From Massospora cicadina (taxonomy: Eukaryota; Entomophthoromycota; Entomophthoromycetes; Entomophthorales; Entomophthoraceae): a stretch of DNA of 64,000 bases. The notes under the pieces were generated by a model. It was given only the letters and a program-made list of their open reading frames with translations. It searched no databases and had not been told where the DNA came from. The stretch lies in NCBI GenBank assembly GCA_022478985.1, contig JAKSZP010002673.1, forward strand, positions 1 to 64,000, in the 5' to 3' direction. Below are positions 20,130 through 30,600 of this stretch, one piece after another (position 1 is the first letter of the stretch; each line of letters begins with the position of its first letter). The translations under genes were made by a program, and so were the position numbers.

Positions 20130-23100
20130 GTGTCAATAGTGATGCTAAACATTGTGAAAGCCAGGGCTCATATGTCCCAAGCCAAAAAGCTGGTATTCCT
20201 GCGAAAACCCCTTGTAGACATCTTGGCCATCCAAGAAACCCACTGCCTACAAGGGGAAGAAGAATCTTGGTCAACCAGGGTCGCACCATCACAATCAGTA
20301 TGGACGTCTCACTGTGGGGTGATTGTCCAAAACAACAAAAAATTTAAAATTACAAATTCGTCATCACACTTGCATGGTTGAGTCTTGGTAGCAACAATCA
20401 CATGCCAAGAGGAAATAATTTTGATAGCATGTGTCTATGCACCATGCACTGCAACTGAGAGAAAACAATTTTTTGAAAACATTCCTACTCTCACCCTTCC
20501 ACCAGATACCATTATGTTAGGCGATTTCAACTGCTGGGATAACCCCAATACAGATTGATGGCCTAATCCCAGGGGATACCCACCTGGACACATTGAATAT
20601 CGCACAATGAAGGCATCTCTTGGCTTACAGGATGCTCCTCCCCCAATTCACCACTCCTTCCCCACATGATGTGGCCCAACATATGCAAGGGAGCGCTCAT
20701 ATTAATGAATCACATTGACCACATCCTCATCCCATAATCCCACCACTCAAGAATCTCCAAATTATAACAAAAAAGATCAATTTTTCTGACCACTGATTAG
20801 TTACGGTGCAGTTAACACCAACCCAATCCCACACACAGGTGTTGCCTTGGAGAAAGCTTCACCCAGAAAATATAAAATTGCCCAAGATATCCGACTGGGT
20901 TGAAAACAAGGCTACAAACCCATTCACTTTGGATCCCATCAGAACATAAGAAAATTTCAAAAAAGATTTAATCAACAAAAGCTGACATATTGCATCACAT
21001 GAGTCCACCACGGACATGGCCACAATCAAGCATACCTTGGCAGAACTAGACCACCTGGAAATAAATACTCCGAGATTTGGCTATAGCCTTAACTGGGGAC
21101 GCAAATGAGCAGAAATTTCTGCCCAACTTAACAACCTCATATTTGAACACCAACACAAAATCAAAGTATCAAACAAAGGTAAGTTCTAAAGGAAGGCGAA
21201 ACCTGTTTGACATACTTTTTCCATAAATTCCACTCCTATGGAAATGAGCCCGCATGCACACAGGTCCGCAAGACCAATGGCACCGTGGTAACTGACCCTG
21301 AGGAGGTTAAGGCGGAATTACACTGTTATTACACTGAATTATACCATGATACACTGACAGACCCAAAAAAATCAAAAAATTTATAAATATCGCCAGAATA
21401 CTAAGCACACCGCTGGACTACAATATAGTAAATCTAATAACGCAAAAGGAGCTTTGGGATACACAAAAGCGTTTCACCACGTAAGAAATGCCCAGGGCCT
21501 GATGGGATACCCTACGAATTTTACAATTTTTTTTTAACAAATTGCCCCCTCCTATTGGCGTCTATGAACCAGAGCTTATTAGAAACACGCCTATTACCAG
21601 GAGGCCATGAATCCAAAGTTATAACCTTGTATAAAAAGGGTGACAAGTTGGACCTGGTCAACTGGCGCCCAATTGCACTCTCCAACACTGACACAAAAAT
21701 ACTAACAAAAATTTTAGCAGCTAGATTAGGCGCAATTGCATCTGACGTCCTATCACCCAACCAGTTTGGGTTATACCAGGGCGTTCAATCTGGAACAACA
21801 TACACCCTGTTGCAAACATTTGATAATCCAAAGCAACTGGTGCCCTGGTCTCTTTGGATAAGGAAAAGGCGTATGACCGTGTTAGCTGGCCATACCTAAA
21901 AGAATGTCTACATGTCTTCAAACTCCCACCAAGATTCATAAAATGGGCGATGCTCCTTACAGAATCTGCAACCATGGCTATATGTGGCCCTGGATTCCTA
22001 ACAAACAATATCAAACCACACAGAGGGCTCAAATAAGGAAAACCCTCAGCCACTGCTATACAATTTCAGATTTGACCCACTCCTCCGAGTAACTGACTCA
22101 TGTCTCATGGGGATAACCGCACAAGGACAACTAATAGTCAAGATACTGGCCTTTGCGGATGACAACGTAGTAGGTATATCAAACAATGGAGATGCCCGAC
22201 AGCTGGAACGCACTCTAGAGGAATACTCCAAAGTGAGCAATGCATCGCTCAACAAAAGGAAGACAGAAATCATCCTCTTAGGCAAATACACAAACAATTG
22301 GGCGACAACATCAGAACCTCATACCAACACACGAAGAAAAAACCCAATCATTTTACCCTTTGCAACACCTCGCACCACCACTCCTGTCCAACACCTTGGA
22401 ATCTGGCTAGAATCAGGGGGATATGCTAATGAGACAATGGAAAGCAACCTGTTACAACGGGTATCCAAACGCGTCGCCTCCCTCAAGGGAAGAACCCCAG
22501 AACTAACAGGACGAGTTACAGTTGTTAACTCGCTCATCCTCCCAATACTGTGGTACCAGGCCCATGTGATAGCCTTCTCACCTACCTTTATAACCTCAAT
22601 CTGCGCACTTATCCAGGGATGGCTGTGGCCTGGCTCTCACCCTCCTATATGGATGGAAACACTATTTGGCTCACGCTCAAGCGGAGGCATGGGACTAATA
22701 GATTTTGAGAGCCATGCCAATCACATCCTAGGTACCTGGATAAAGGAAATCCTTGCTCCAGACCTCCCACAACAACATTGGTCCAGAGCAGCAAGGACTA
22801 ACTTTGCACAGGAGCTCAAATTAACCAACCCACACAGTCCACCCAAACTACTTTCATACCTTGCCAAGCACCCTACTGCAATGGGTCCGCATGGAACCTC
22901 CCCTCATTTCAAACATATCCTCCGAACTATCCGCCGTATGGGATGGACCATAGAGAACATGGGTACTATACAGAGAAGGGGACGACCCAGCCCCCAATTC
23001 AAATTAAGAAACCCAGAAAACCACCCCAAGAGGGATATGCTCGCAACAACCCCAAGTATAGCTAGGATAGAATACCTAGATATGTTGGACATTCCCTATG

Positions 23101-23666
23101 ATTTAACCACACAGAAAGCAATGTGGAAAATGACTTGCCACCCACTCCTACAGCCAAAGATAAGAGCAAACGCCTGGCGCTGTCTGAGAAGGATCTATAG
23201 GATGGCGGACCGCTCCAACTCCCTCCACAAAACATGTGCAGTATGTGGAGGGGAGGGATCCCTACATCACCGCCTAAAAACATGCCCCCCAACCAAAGCC
23301 ATATGGCAGGAAGTCGCCCGCCTGCTTAAGCTCCAAAACGAGCAGGATATTTCTATATCAAGGAGCCTTCTCGCGCTCCAGATCGAGTCACCAATCCCAT
23401 CTACCCTCCGTTCCTTAATAATACCCATTGCAATGTGGACAATCCACACAATTGCATTAGATGCGTTCAAGGGCACGGTCCCAACCATTCATGGGGTTAT
23501 TAACAGATTTTATGTCCACTTACTGGAGCACTTTCAAGCCTGGCTCTATGGATATATGAGACCAAGGTAAAAAGCGCTCATAGAATCATGGTTCCCACTC
23601 TGGTTCCTCCACACAGACCCTTTCCTTCAAACCTGTTCCATAGCAGGGGAAACCCCCTCAAATTAG
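20130..23666 (+). pseudogene. LINE ORF2: endonuclease-reverse transcriptase (copy C, broken)
   Basis: Order: APE-type endonuclease with 'DILAIQETHCLQG' (about 20217-20255), 'GVIVQNNKKF' and 'MLGDFNCW' (about 20515-20535). A frameshifted linker follows. The RT fingers have 'CPGPDGIPYEFY' (about 21490), 'LYKKGDKLDLVNWRPIALSNTDTK' and 'QFGLYQGVQSGTTYT'. The palm has 'KAYDRVSW' (about 21865) and 'FADD' in 22107-23570. The C-terminal domain has a Cys/His module C-AV-C-x7-H-x4-C (about 23235-23285). The TAA at 23568-23570 looks premature, because copy E keeps reading through the same place and the C frame continues to a TAG at 23664. Frameshifts lie in the linker and between 21840 and 22100. Confidence 0.85.
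22107..23570 (+). pseudogene. RT palm, thumb and C-terminal domain of copy C ORF2 (longest open piece)
   Basis: This 487-codon open stretch starts at the segment before the catalytic box: 'LAFADDNVVGISNNGDARQLERTLEEYSKVSNASLN' puts the FADD aspartates near residue 17. Thumb-like helices follow, then 'ILPILWYQAHVIAFSPTF', 'SRSSGGMGLIDFESHANHILGTWI' and 'QKAMWKMTCHPLLQPKIRANAWRCLRRIYRMADRS'. The Cys/His module comes next, then 'PIAMWTIHTIALDAFKGTVPT'. The Met at 22107 is simply the first Met after a frameshift, not a real start. Confidence 0.85.
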
Positions 23667-23821
23667 TGCACCAACGTCCCATACCTGGCAGTCCCGCTGG
23701 CAACAGGGGTAACTTGAGTACCCTGTGGTGCCTAAATATTTATGTTTGTCAGTTAATTCCTTAGTTTTACATATATTTGGTAATGTCCATCCCCTGGTCA
23801 GCTTATCTCAGTTAAATAAAT

Positions 23822-23836
23822 TACTGACCTGACCAC
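23822..23836. repeat. Target-site duplication, right, of copy C
   Basis: An exact repeat of 18597-18611. The G1 LTR resumes immediately to its right. Confidence 0.85.
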
Positions 23837-24365
23837 AAGGCTCACACTTCTGTTGGGGATAAGACCCAATGAAAGTCAACAGCTATCAATCATGATTTGA
23901 CCCACAAGCCCAAACTTCTGTCAGGCATCATCCCTAACAAAAGCTTATTATGATCAAAATCAACGATCCACTTCAACAAAAATATGACAGAATCCTGCTC
24001 CCTCAGAGCCATCCAACTTTGGGGTTATAACCCAAGCTATAAGATGAGCTCTATAAGAGCAACTGAGTTAATTGGGGCTTGTAACAAATCCCAATTTGGT
24101 CTATCTATTAGATCTAAGCTTGGGTAACTTAGTGGTCCCTGATCTAACTCTCAATTTCCCTTGAAAATTGAGTATTGTACAATAAACTTTACGCTTTTTC
24201 TCCCCTTTTTTCAATTTCAATTAAAAATTGTATTTATTTGAAATTACTACACCAGACACGATATTTGGATTAACTAAGTCTTCTTGACTAAGAGAAGCAA
24301 CCCAGGTAAGAATCCAACTCCCTCAAACTTTGGGTCATCCAAACTCAAACAACAAAAAGGATCTG
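23837..24365 (+). repeat. 5' LTR of gypsy element G1, main part
   Basis: It aligns along its length with the LTR at 31514-32003. Shared anchors are 'ttggggataag', 'tgctccctcagagc', 'taataaa/aataaac' and 'aagtcttcttgactaagagaagcaac' against 'aagactttttgatcaagaaaagcaac'. A polyadenylation-like AATAAA lies at 24181-24186, matched by 31828-31833. The two LTRs are clearly diverged, so the insertion is old. Confidence 0.65.
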
Positions 24366-24383
24366 TGGTACTAACCCGTGATC
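24366..24383 (+). promoter_or_regulatory. Primer-binding site of G1
   Basis: TGGTACTAACCCGTGATC directly follows the LTR. It resembles the TGGTATCA... start typical of retroelements primed by the 3' end of initiator tRNA-Met, with changes. The equivalent after the right LTR (32004) is better preserved. Confidence 0.5.
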
Positions 24384-25241
24384 TTGAAAAAACTGGTGCT
24401 CTTTGCTAGGTTGCACCCCGAGTTTGCAGTGAAAAATACAAAAATAACCAACAAAAGCAAAAATGGATAAAAACGATTCAGTTTTGGAAAAATCCTCAGA
24501 TTGTGAAGCTGCCCATCTCAGTGACTGGGCAATCAACATGAATGTTGGGGATACTATGACCAACTGCAACATTCTCTTTCCCCTTCTACGGAAGTAACCC
24601 TCCATGATTCATATGTTGGACAATATAGCCTACATCTGTCTGATTTTGAGAAGGCCCTCTAGCTCCTCTTAACTGGGGCCTTCGTCTCTGGAGGCTGAGC
24701 CAGTAGAAGAAGATCTCTTGCCATGCCAGCTCCTATGATGAACTTATTCCAAAGTTCTTCGCTTGATATAGAACAAATTGGGGCTGGACGTACAGAAGGC
24801 TACCTGCGTCAATTTGTCCATCCCACTTTATACCATTTACTTCAAGTAGCGATGTTTCATCTTAATGAATTACTCTGCCACTTGCAGCTATTAGAGACCA
24901 TACACTCGCAGCTCATTCAACTCTATCAATCTGCCTTCCAGTTCAGCAATGAAAACTGAACCACTATTTTGGAATTTGGCAGTTTATTAATAAAATACAA
25001 GATGCGCTCACCCACTTGGATCAAGGAGTCATGAGTTTCACTTGAACAGAACTTACAACTCGTTTTAGTCAACTAGAGGTTGTTATCCAAGATTAAGTTG
25101 TAGATCAGACCCTGAAAGTATGCTCTGAATTTAATAACTATATTACCTCTGTCAATGAACGCCACCAGAACTTGCAGAAACGATTATGTACAAAGGGAAG
25201 GCCAGAATAGTTTCTATAGCTCTGGGTTTCAAGGAGGACCT

Positions 25242-25385
25242 GGTGAGCGTGGACCTCCCAGTTATGATGGACGTGAAGGTGAGCGAGGACCCCCTGGTCA
25301 TGATGGACAGGATGCTGAAAGAGGACCCCATGGTCATGATGGGCAAGACGGAGGAAGGGGACCCCCAGGACCCAGAGGTCCTCAA
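25242..25385 (+). repeat. Collagen-like 36-bp tandem repeat, four units, in G1 gag region
   Basis: Four 12-codon units lie in frame with the open stretch starting at 25155, at residues 30-77. Each unit has the pattern G-E-R-G-P-P-x-x-D-G-x-x, giving mostly Gly-X-Y triplets. Three Gly positions are replaced (Ser, Ala; Glu just after the array). The last unit ends G-P-P-G-P-R-G-P-Q. Flanking segments are predicted helical or coiled coil. Confidence 0.8.
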
Positions 25386-26459
25386 GAACCCAGTGGTGAC
25401 CATGGAATCCTCAACAAACGCCTTCAGGCATTAATACAACAGATAAAAAATCTTGATGTCCAATTAGATGCGTCACCCAAAGAGCTCAACTTACTCAGGA
25501 TGGAGTTCCCCTCTCCCATGAAGTTTCCTTACCTATTCATCATGAACGCCTCGTGACCTTGGCCGCCCTACCTGCTTTGTACGCGGATTGGAGCAAAGAG
25601 TGCTCACCACCAAACATCAACTCGACCTCCAAGCAGCTAGTACTCTCTCTAAAAAACGAAGTACGCCAATTAGACCAACTTGTTGCCACAATATTAGCTA
25701 TCAGTGCCGCTCATGAAAAAGTAGATCTAATAGTTGATGACCTTAGTGATCTGCAGAGACAAGTAGATGCGCTTCAACCTCAAGCGTATTCCTGAGATCA
25801 CATTTCATCACTAGGTGAAAGTGCTGTCCCCATATCAGTCCATGTTTTTCATCCTCCAACTCCCCCTATTAAATGGTACATTTAAACCTTTGTTCAAAAG
25901 AAAATATGTCCCTGGAGAGGGAAGTATTTTCTCTTTCTTATATTGCTATGAAAGCTCTATGGAGGAAGCGACTGACCATCAATGACTCAAACATTTGACT
26001 AACTGTCTTAGCCATATGGCTCAAGGCATTATTGTCCCATATGATGCATTGCCATACTTGAACCAATGCCAAGGCTGCTTTGCTTCAGGAATTCAGGAGC
26101 GACTTAACCTTAACTAAACAAAAACAAACCTTTATGGGTATCAGCCTTAATTAAGGGGAAACTATCATCAAGTTCGCCCACCATTTTTACCTCAAAGCAC
26201 AAACTCTGGTTTCAGGGAATCATCTTAAGCTATATGATGCCATCACCGGTGCATTGTTGGCATTTAAAAATATGCCTAATATCTTACTTTACCTCTAAAG
26301 CAGCGAAGTCAACTTAACGTCTCTCCATATTAGAAAGGCTATATTGAAAATCCCGCCCAGACTACAAAACCCGTTGGGCCACCTCGTTTTAACACCAATA
26401 AGCCCTGGTCCCAATTATTGGCCATTACACCCTTCAATTCGCCTACATCAGAATTATAC

Positions 26460-26501
26460 TGCACTCATTGCAGAAGAAACAACCACATATTAACTGAATG
26501 C
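26460..26501 (+). other. CCHC zinc knuckle motif, G1 Gag
   Basis: Reads C-TH-C-x4-H-x4-C (CX2CX4HX4C), the nucleocapsid knuckle of retroelement Gag. All four metal-binding residues remain although the surrounding frame is broken. Confidence 0.8.
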
Positions 26502-27839
26502 CAAATCCTTCAACGTAGTCAGCAAAAGATCAGTTAATATAGGTCAAGAGGCTCCCTATGCTGATGGAAAACAAGTGCCTCAAGACCCTTGTTCTAGTTC
26601 TGACTTTATCCCCAGTAGTTAGGTTGTTTTGTGTTAGCTGCCCCATCAGAGGTTGAAGTCCCTCTGTCTATTCAAGTGAATAAAAACCTCCAACTTTCTT
26701 GCTTTTATGTTGGTCAGTTACCCAAAAAAATTTTGGTGGTCAGCTCTTCTATAGAAAGCCAAGCGTTGGCAGATAAAACTTTTTAAATGTATTGAACAAC
26801 CTGAGCTTGGCCACAGCAGAATCTTCCGCTTTCATTACTGTAAACCCCTAATGACAGCCTATTAGTACTAACTCTCAATTCAGATTGTTAATGGTTTGTG
26901 TCAAAGTAGTAGTCTATAAGGCTTAAGTCCTGGTGATAATTAACTCTTTATCCAGCTAACGTTATTTCCTCCCAGCTTGTCCAAAAAATTTGAATGGCTC
27001 CATACTTGATTCATGAAGCTCAATATGGGACAGCAGGTAGTCAGTATACAAAAGCGATAGTAGCCTATTCTGATTTACCACTTCATTTTGGGAAGTTATT
27101 TATTTCTGCCCCTGCCGTTGCAATCAAAAATAAGAACTACAAGTTGCATATTGGGGTATAACTGATGTGGGGGTTTAACTGCATCATCAACCACAAGGAA
27201 AAATACCTATCTTTATTAAGGTATCAAATATAATTAATATTTAAACTCCCCATCAAAAAAGGAGCCTTTAGAAATGAACATGTTTACTTGAATACCCTTC
27301 TTCCATCTGAAAAATCGAGTACCAAGTCTTAGGGGAAAACTAAGTTACCCCCAGAGGCTGAGGATGTTAAAGAGGAGATCCCTCTTTATATACTCCTCAT
27401 TCTATTACAAAACCTTCAGGCTCACAAGTTACTGTGGATACAGCAATTTGGATTCTTACCCTTACTGATCGAATTTTGGAGCTTAGTGGTCGTCCAAACC
27501 CTTCCATCAAGGAAGCGCTGACCTGCCTGAGGATTTTGGATCCAGCCTACATAAAATATTTCTCTATTATGTTAGGGAATTTAACCACTAAAGCTCTCCA
27601 GGTCCCTCAGCATGCCCTATTGCTTATAAAAACTATGTTCCATTAAGAATATTGCTGATGTGGCTGTTTTAGCTCGTTACAGGATTTATGATTTGATCCC
27701 CCACCCACCATAGCTTTAGTTGACAGTAGAATTGGGATAATATTACTTTAAAAAGAATGCCAAGATGTTGAAAATCACCTCAAGGAATATGTTAATATTT
27801 TTTCCTCAGGACCAAGTAACTATAGGAAAATGTCTGGGG

Positions 27840-28620
27840 TAATACATCAAGTCAAAACTGAGGATTACCCTCCATTTAAATCATGACCATATGAAAATTT
27901 AATGTAGAGGAAGCTCAAGTGGCCTTAAAGTTACAGCAACTGTTGGAGCTAGGTTACATATGCCTTCCAAAAGACCATGAACCTCCCCACTCTTACTAAT
28001 TCAGAAATAGGATGGTGGTCATCAGGTTGTTATTGATTATCACCACCTTAACTTTATCATTCACAAAGATAGCTACCCCCTGCCACGTATAAATAACTAT
28101 TTACGCTTTATGTTGTGTTCCACTATTTCTCCGCTATGGATCTCACCAGTAGATACTGCAAGTATATCTGTCACCCCAAAGATCAGGCAAAATGTGCTCT
28201 CATCACAGGTGATGGACTATTTGAGCCCACTCAAATGCCTCAGGTGTTATATAACGCCCCTGCTACCTTTCAATGCGCTATGGACGGACTCCTAGGCGAT
28301 TTAAAACACCCCTGCATACTAGTTTATCTTGGTGATATTACCATTTTTTTCAAGAACCTTTAATGAATATCTAATTCACCTCAGGCAAGACTTTCAGCAA
28401 TTACAGCAATTGTCATTAAAACTAAACTGTCAAAATGATCTTCCTTTCATAGTGAGATGTTTTTTTGGCCCAAAAGGTAAGTAAATCCAGAATATCTGAT
28501 GGACAACAAGGTCTTAGCCATTGCTAAGATGTCCCCCATAAATCTCTATGAGACATAAAAGTTTTATTATGGAAGGTGGGATATTATCGCCATTTTATTT
28601 CCCAAATTTACAGACATCTA
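27840..28620 (+). pseudogene. Reverse transcriptase region of G1
   Basis: The open piece 28115-28363 reads as a gypsy RT palm: 'YFSAMDLTSRYCKYICHPKDQAKCALITGDGLFEPTQMPQVLYNAPATFQCAMDG...', then 'CILVYLGDITIFF'. The catalytic Y-x-D-D box is Y-L-G-D, with the first Asp changed to Gly. Upstream 27900-28100 shows 'LQQLLELGYI' and 'VVIDYHHLNFIIHKDSYPLP' in shifting frames. The enzyme would be inactive. Confidence 0.8.
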
Positions 28621-28622
28621 TG

Positions 28623-28703
28623 AGCCTCTAGTGTATCTTTTTTTTTAGTACTAGATGGTCCCAACCCAAGGGGGATTCATCGATGTAAGCCTCTAGTGTA
28701 TCT
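28623..28703 (-). mobile_element. 49-bp 3' end of a family 1 LINE with its target duplication
   Basis: AGCCTCTAGTGTATCT (28623-28638) is repeated exactly at 28688-28703. Between them lie eight T and 'agtactagatggtcc', then a sequence nearly identical to the first 40 bases of copy A's 3' end (9866-9907, which has two more G in its G run). It is an extreme 5' truncation: poly(A) plus about 40 bases of 3' UTR, inserted in minus orientation within G1 between RT and RNase H. Near identity to copy A implies a recent event. Confidence 0.95.
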
Positions 28704-29478
28704 ACTGAAGAAAGAGATACCCTTCTAGTGAAAGTAAGAGCAACAGCAGGCAATAAACCTGCTACGCGTATCTCTCTTCCACTCTAAAAGTACTTATTCT
28801 TAATTTTGAAAAACCCTTTATCCTCTTTACCAATGCTAACGATATTGTCATCAGAGCTGTCCTATCTCAACATGACAAAAAATCAATGGACCATCCTATC
28901 ACCTTCTATAGCGTGACCTTATCAAAAACTAAACACAGTTGAACCTTACCAAATGCAAATACTTGGCAGTCCTACTGGTTATTAAGAATTTTTGACCTTT
29001 TATATACAGGAAACATTTCAGCATAACTGCTGACCTTGCTTCCTTGCGATGTCTACAGCAAATGAAGGACCCCTAATGGAAAATTAGCCTGATGGGAGTT
29101 AAATCTTTAAATTTATGACTTTTCTTTAACCACCAACCAGGGCCCATACACAAGAATGAGGATTGCCTATCTTGGCTTCCCATATTAATTTTAACTGACT
29201 CTGAAGAGGATCAACTCTACGACCCTTCTAACACAATTGCATTTATGGAAGAACAAATCCACAACACTTAAAAAGGAATTAGCGAGTAAGTAGGCAAATC
29301 ATCAAATTAAGACTGGCCAATTGCGAAAACCTGTGTCCAAAAAGTGGGTGCCTTATATAAACCTTTGTCTGAAACTGATGTCATATTGGAGGAACACCGG
29401 CAAGTTAGCCACATGGGTATATGGAAAACTTACCAGTGGCTTAAGCTCAATGTTAATGGAAATGTTATAACTTTGACA
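28704..29478 (+). pseudogene. RNase H and integrase N-terminal region of G1
   Basis: 'LNFEKPFILFTNANDIVIRAVLSQHDKKSMDHPITFYSVTLSKTKHS' (about 28800-28940) matches the RNase H start of gypsy elements, with Asn for the first catalytic Asp. 'KHFSITADLASLRCLQQMKDP' (about 29010-29070) matches the 'TDH..L..L' region. 29344-29470 ('EEHRQVSHMGIWKTYQWLKLN') is the integrase HHCC lead-in, with His-x3 spacing partly changed. Confidence 0.65.
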
Positions 29479-29820
29479 AAATTGTTGAGATACGCCGGGG
29501 GATTCTACACAGAGTTGAACTCACTGGGCAATTGGACAGATGATAGGAAGTTCGTCAGCCCACAGACACACTTAAAAATATAAAAAATAAGGAGCTATTG
29601 CCCCAGACAACACTTTATTTACTTAAAATAATATACACAGCAGATCCTTGCTGTTCAACTCGCTCTAACCTAATAACAATCCTCCTCCTTCAATCGTCTT
29701 ATCTAATTTATATCTCAGTGACTTCAGATGATATCATTTAATCAGCTTAGTAATTCAGTTCCGCCATATTGGTTCTGGAAAAGTATGGTATTCGAAATTT
29801 ACTATTCCATAGTTCAAGGA
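29479..29820 (+). repeat. R2 repeat, copy a
   Basis: A non-coding stretch interrupting the integrase of G1. It matches 63530-63840 in order: 'gctattgccccag' against 'gcaatagctccag', 'tttatttactt', 'ttcaactcgctc' against 'ttcaactccgctc', 'tatatctcag' and 'cgccatatt'. It starts TGTTGAGA, a common LTR start, so it may be a solo LTR. Boundaries are approximate and no target duplication was found. Confidence 0.45.
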
Positions 29821-30184
29821 GAGGGTACTCAGTATTAATAAATTGTCAACATCAACTTATCACCCTTTTTGAAGGTGATTCAACAATAACTCTTTTCTAA
29901 CCCAAAATCTCTTCAATTCAAGGCGCTCAAAAAATCATAATTTAATCATGGTTGGCAGATTTCCCTAATGACCATAGCTATCTCAGGCTTATTGTTCATT
30001 CATATCAGAATATCAGAAGGCAAGGAATGCTTGTTTTAATCCAGGATGTATTAGAGTCCTGCCTGGTATGAAAAAGTCATGACAGACCTAATACCCAATC
30101 TTAACATTCAGTGGTTTCACCCTATAAACCATTCCACACTATTAGCATTGATGTTGTGGGACCTCTCCATTAAGCCTTTAATAA
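29821..30184 (+). pseudogene. Integrase zinc-binding and N-terminal catalytic segment of G1
   Basis: Around 29950-30180 the broken frames read like '...YIRISEGKECLF*SRMY*SPAWYEKVMTDLIPNLNIQWFHPINHSTLLALMLWDLS'. The last part matches the gypsy 'I.IDVVGPLP' start of the integrase core, interrupted right after by R2 copy b. Confidence 0.5.
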
Positions 30185-30600
30185 TGTTGTGATTCCAATA
30201 TGACTGGACGATAAGCCCTGAGTTGATATAGTGAAATGGATGGACTCTGTTTAATCAAACCAGTAACGGTAAATTAAGCACTTCGAAATGAGGCGAAATT
30301 GGGTTTACTGAGAACTGGCTGAATTGGGTGAATGTGAATTGATGAATGAACAATTGGTGAAAACAATGAGATACGGCGAAGTGAATTACTAAGACATTTA
30401 ACAATACCATCCAAAGTTGTTACCATACAAGCAGGATGTGACAATTGAGAAGGGAGGTTGTTAGTAGTGAGAGTAAGAAGAGACAGCGAGAAGCCGCTGT
30501 ATTGATCATATAAAATAAAAGAGAGTGTAGGGGCGAGTTCTCCATATTTAGTTTATAAGTTTATTTTGTTGCTATAAGGACAACAATCATCATATCGTTG
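30185..30600 (-). repeat. R2 repeat, copy b (inverted)
   Basis: Read on the minus strand it has 'tttattttatatgatcaatac', 'cttctcgctg' and 'cttagtaattcacttcgccgtatctcattg'. The last matches 'cttagtaattcagttccgccatattgg' of copy a (about 29747). Its ends are TGTTGTGA... and ...GACAACA, an inverted pair compatible with LTR termini. It sits between two halves of the G1 integrase. No matching 4-6-bp target duplication was evident. Confidence 0.45.

Larger units (their letters stand above)
18612..23821 (+). mobile_element. Family 2 LINE, near full-length (copy C)
   Basis: A 5.2-kb plus-strand non-LTR retrotransposon inside the 5' LTR of gypsy G1, with an exact 15-bp target duplication. The 5' end has CTTTTCT, a small hairpin (18629-18648) and GATAATCACA. 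ORF1 (18872-19745) has an RRM-like region and CCHC knuckle. ORF2 (about 20130-23666) has endonuclease, RT with an intact FADD box and C-terminal Cys/His module. The 3' end is 'cccctggtcagcttatctc' plus a TTAAATAAAT tail rather than pure poly(A). It is the better preserved of the family 2 copies but has several stops and frameshifts. Confidence 0.9.
24723..26650 (+). pseudogene. gag region of G1
   Basis: Pieces in order: 24723-24959 has a 'LYHLLQVAMFHLNELLCHLQLLETIHSQLIQLYQSAFQF' helix, probably coiled coil. 25155-25556 is the collagen-like segment followed by 'ILNKRLQALIQQIKNLDVQL'. 25553-25795 is a Leu/Val-heptad helix ('SLKNEVRQLDQLVATILAISAAHEKVDLIVDDLSDLQRQVDAL'). 25880-26300 resembles a capsid ('EFRSDLTLTKQKQTFMGISL...IKFAHHFYLKAQTL'). 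The zinc knuckle follows at 26460-26501. Frames change between pieces. Expected role: particle protein. Confidence 0.65.

Noticed and set aside
25155..25556. A host collagen-like gene.
   Set aside because: It is short, between an LTR with primer site and a CCHC/RT region on the same strand, and has no start context or introns of its own. It belongs to the gag region of G1.
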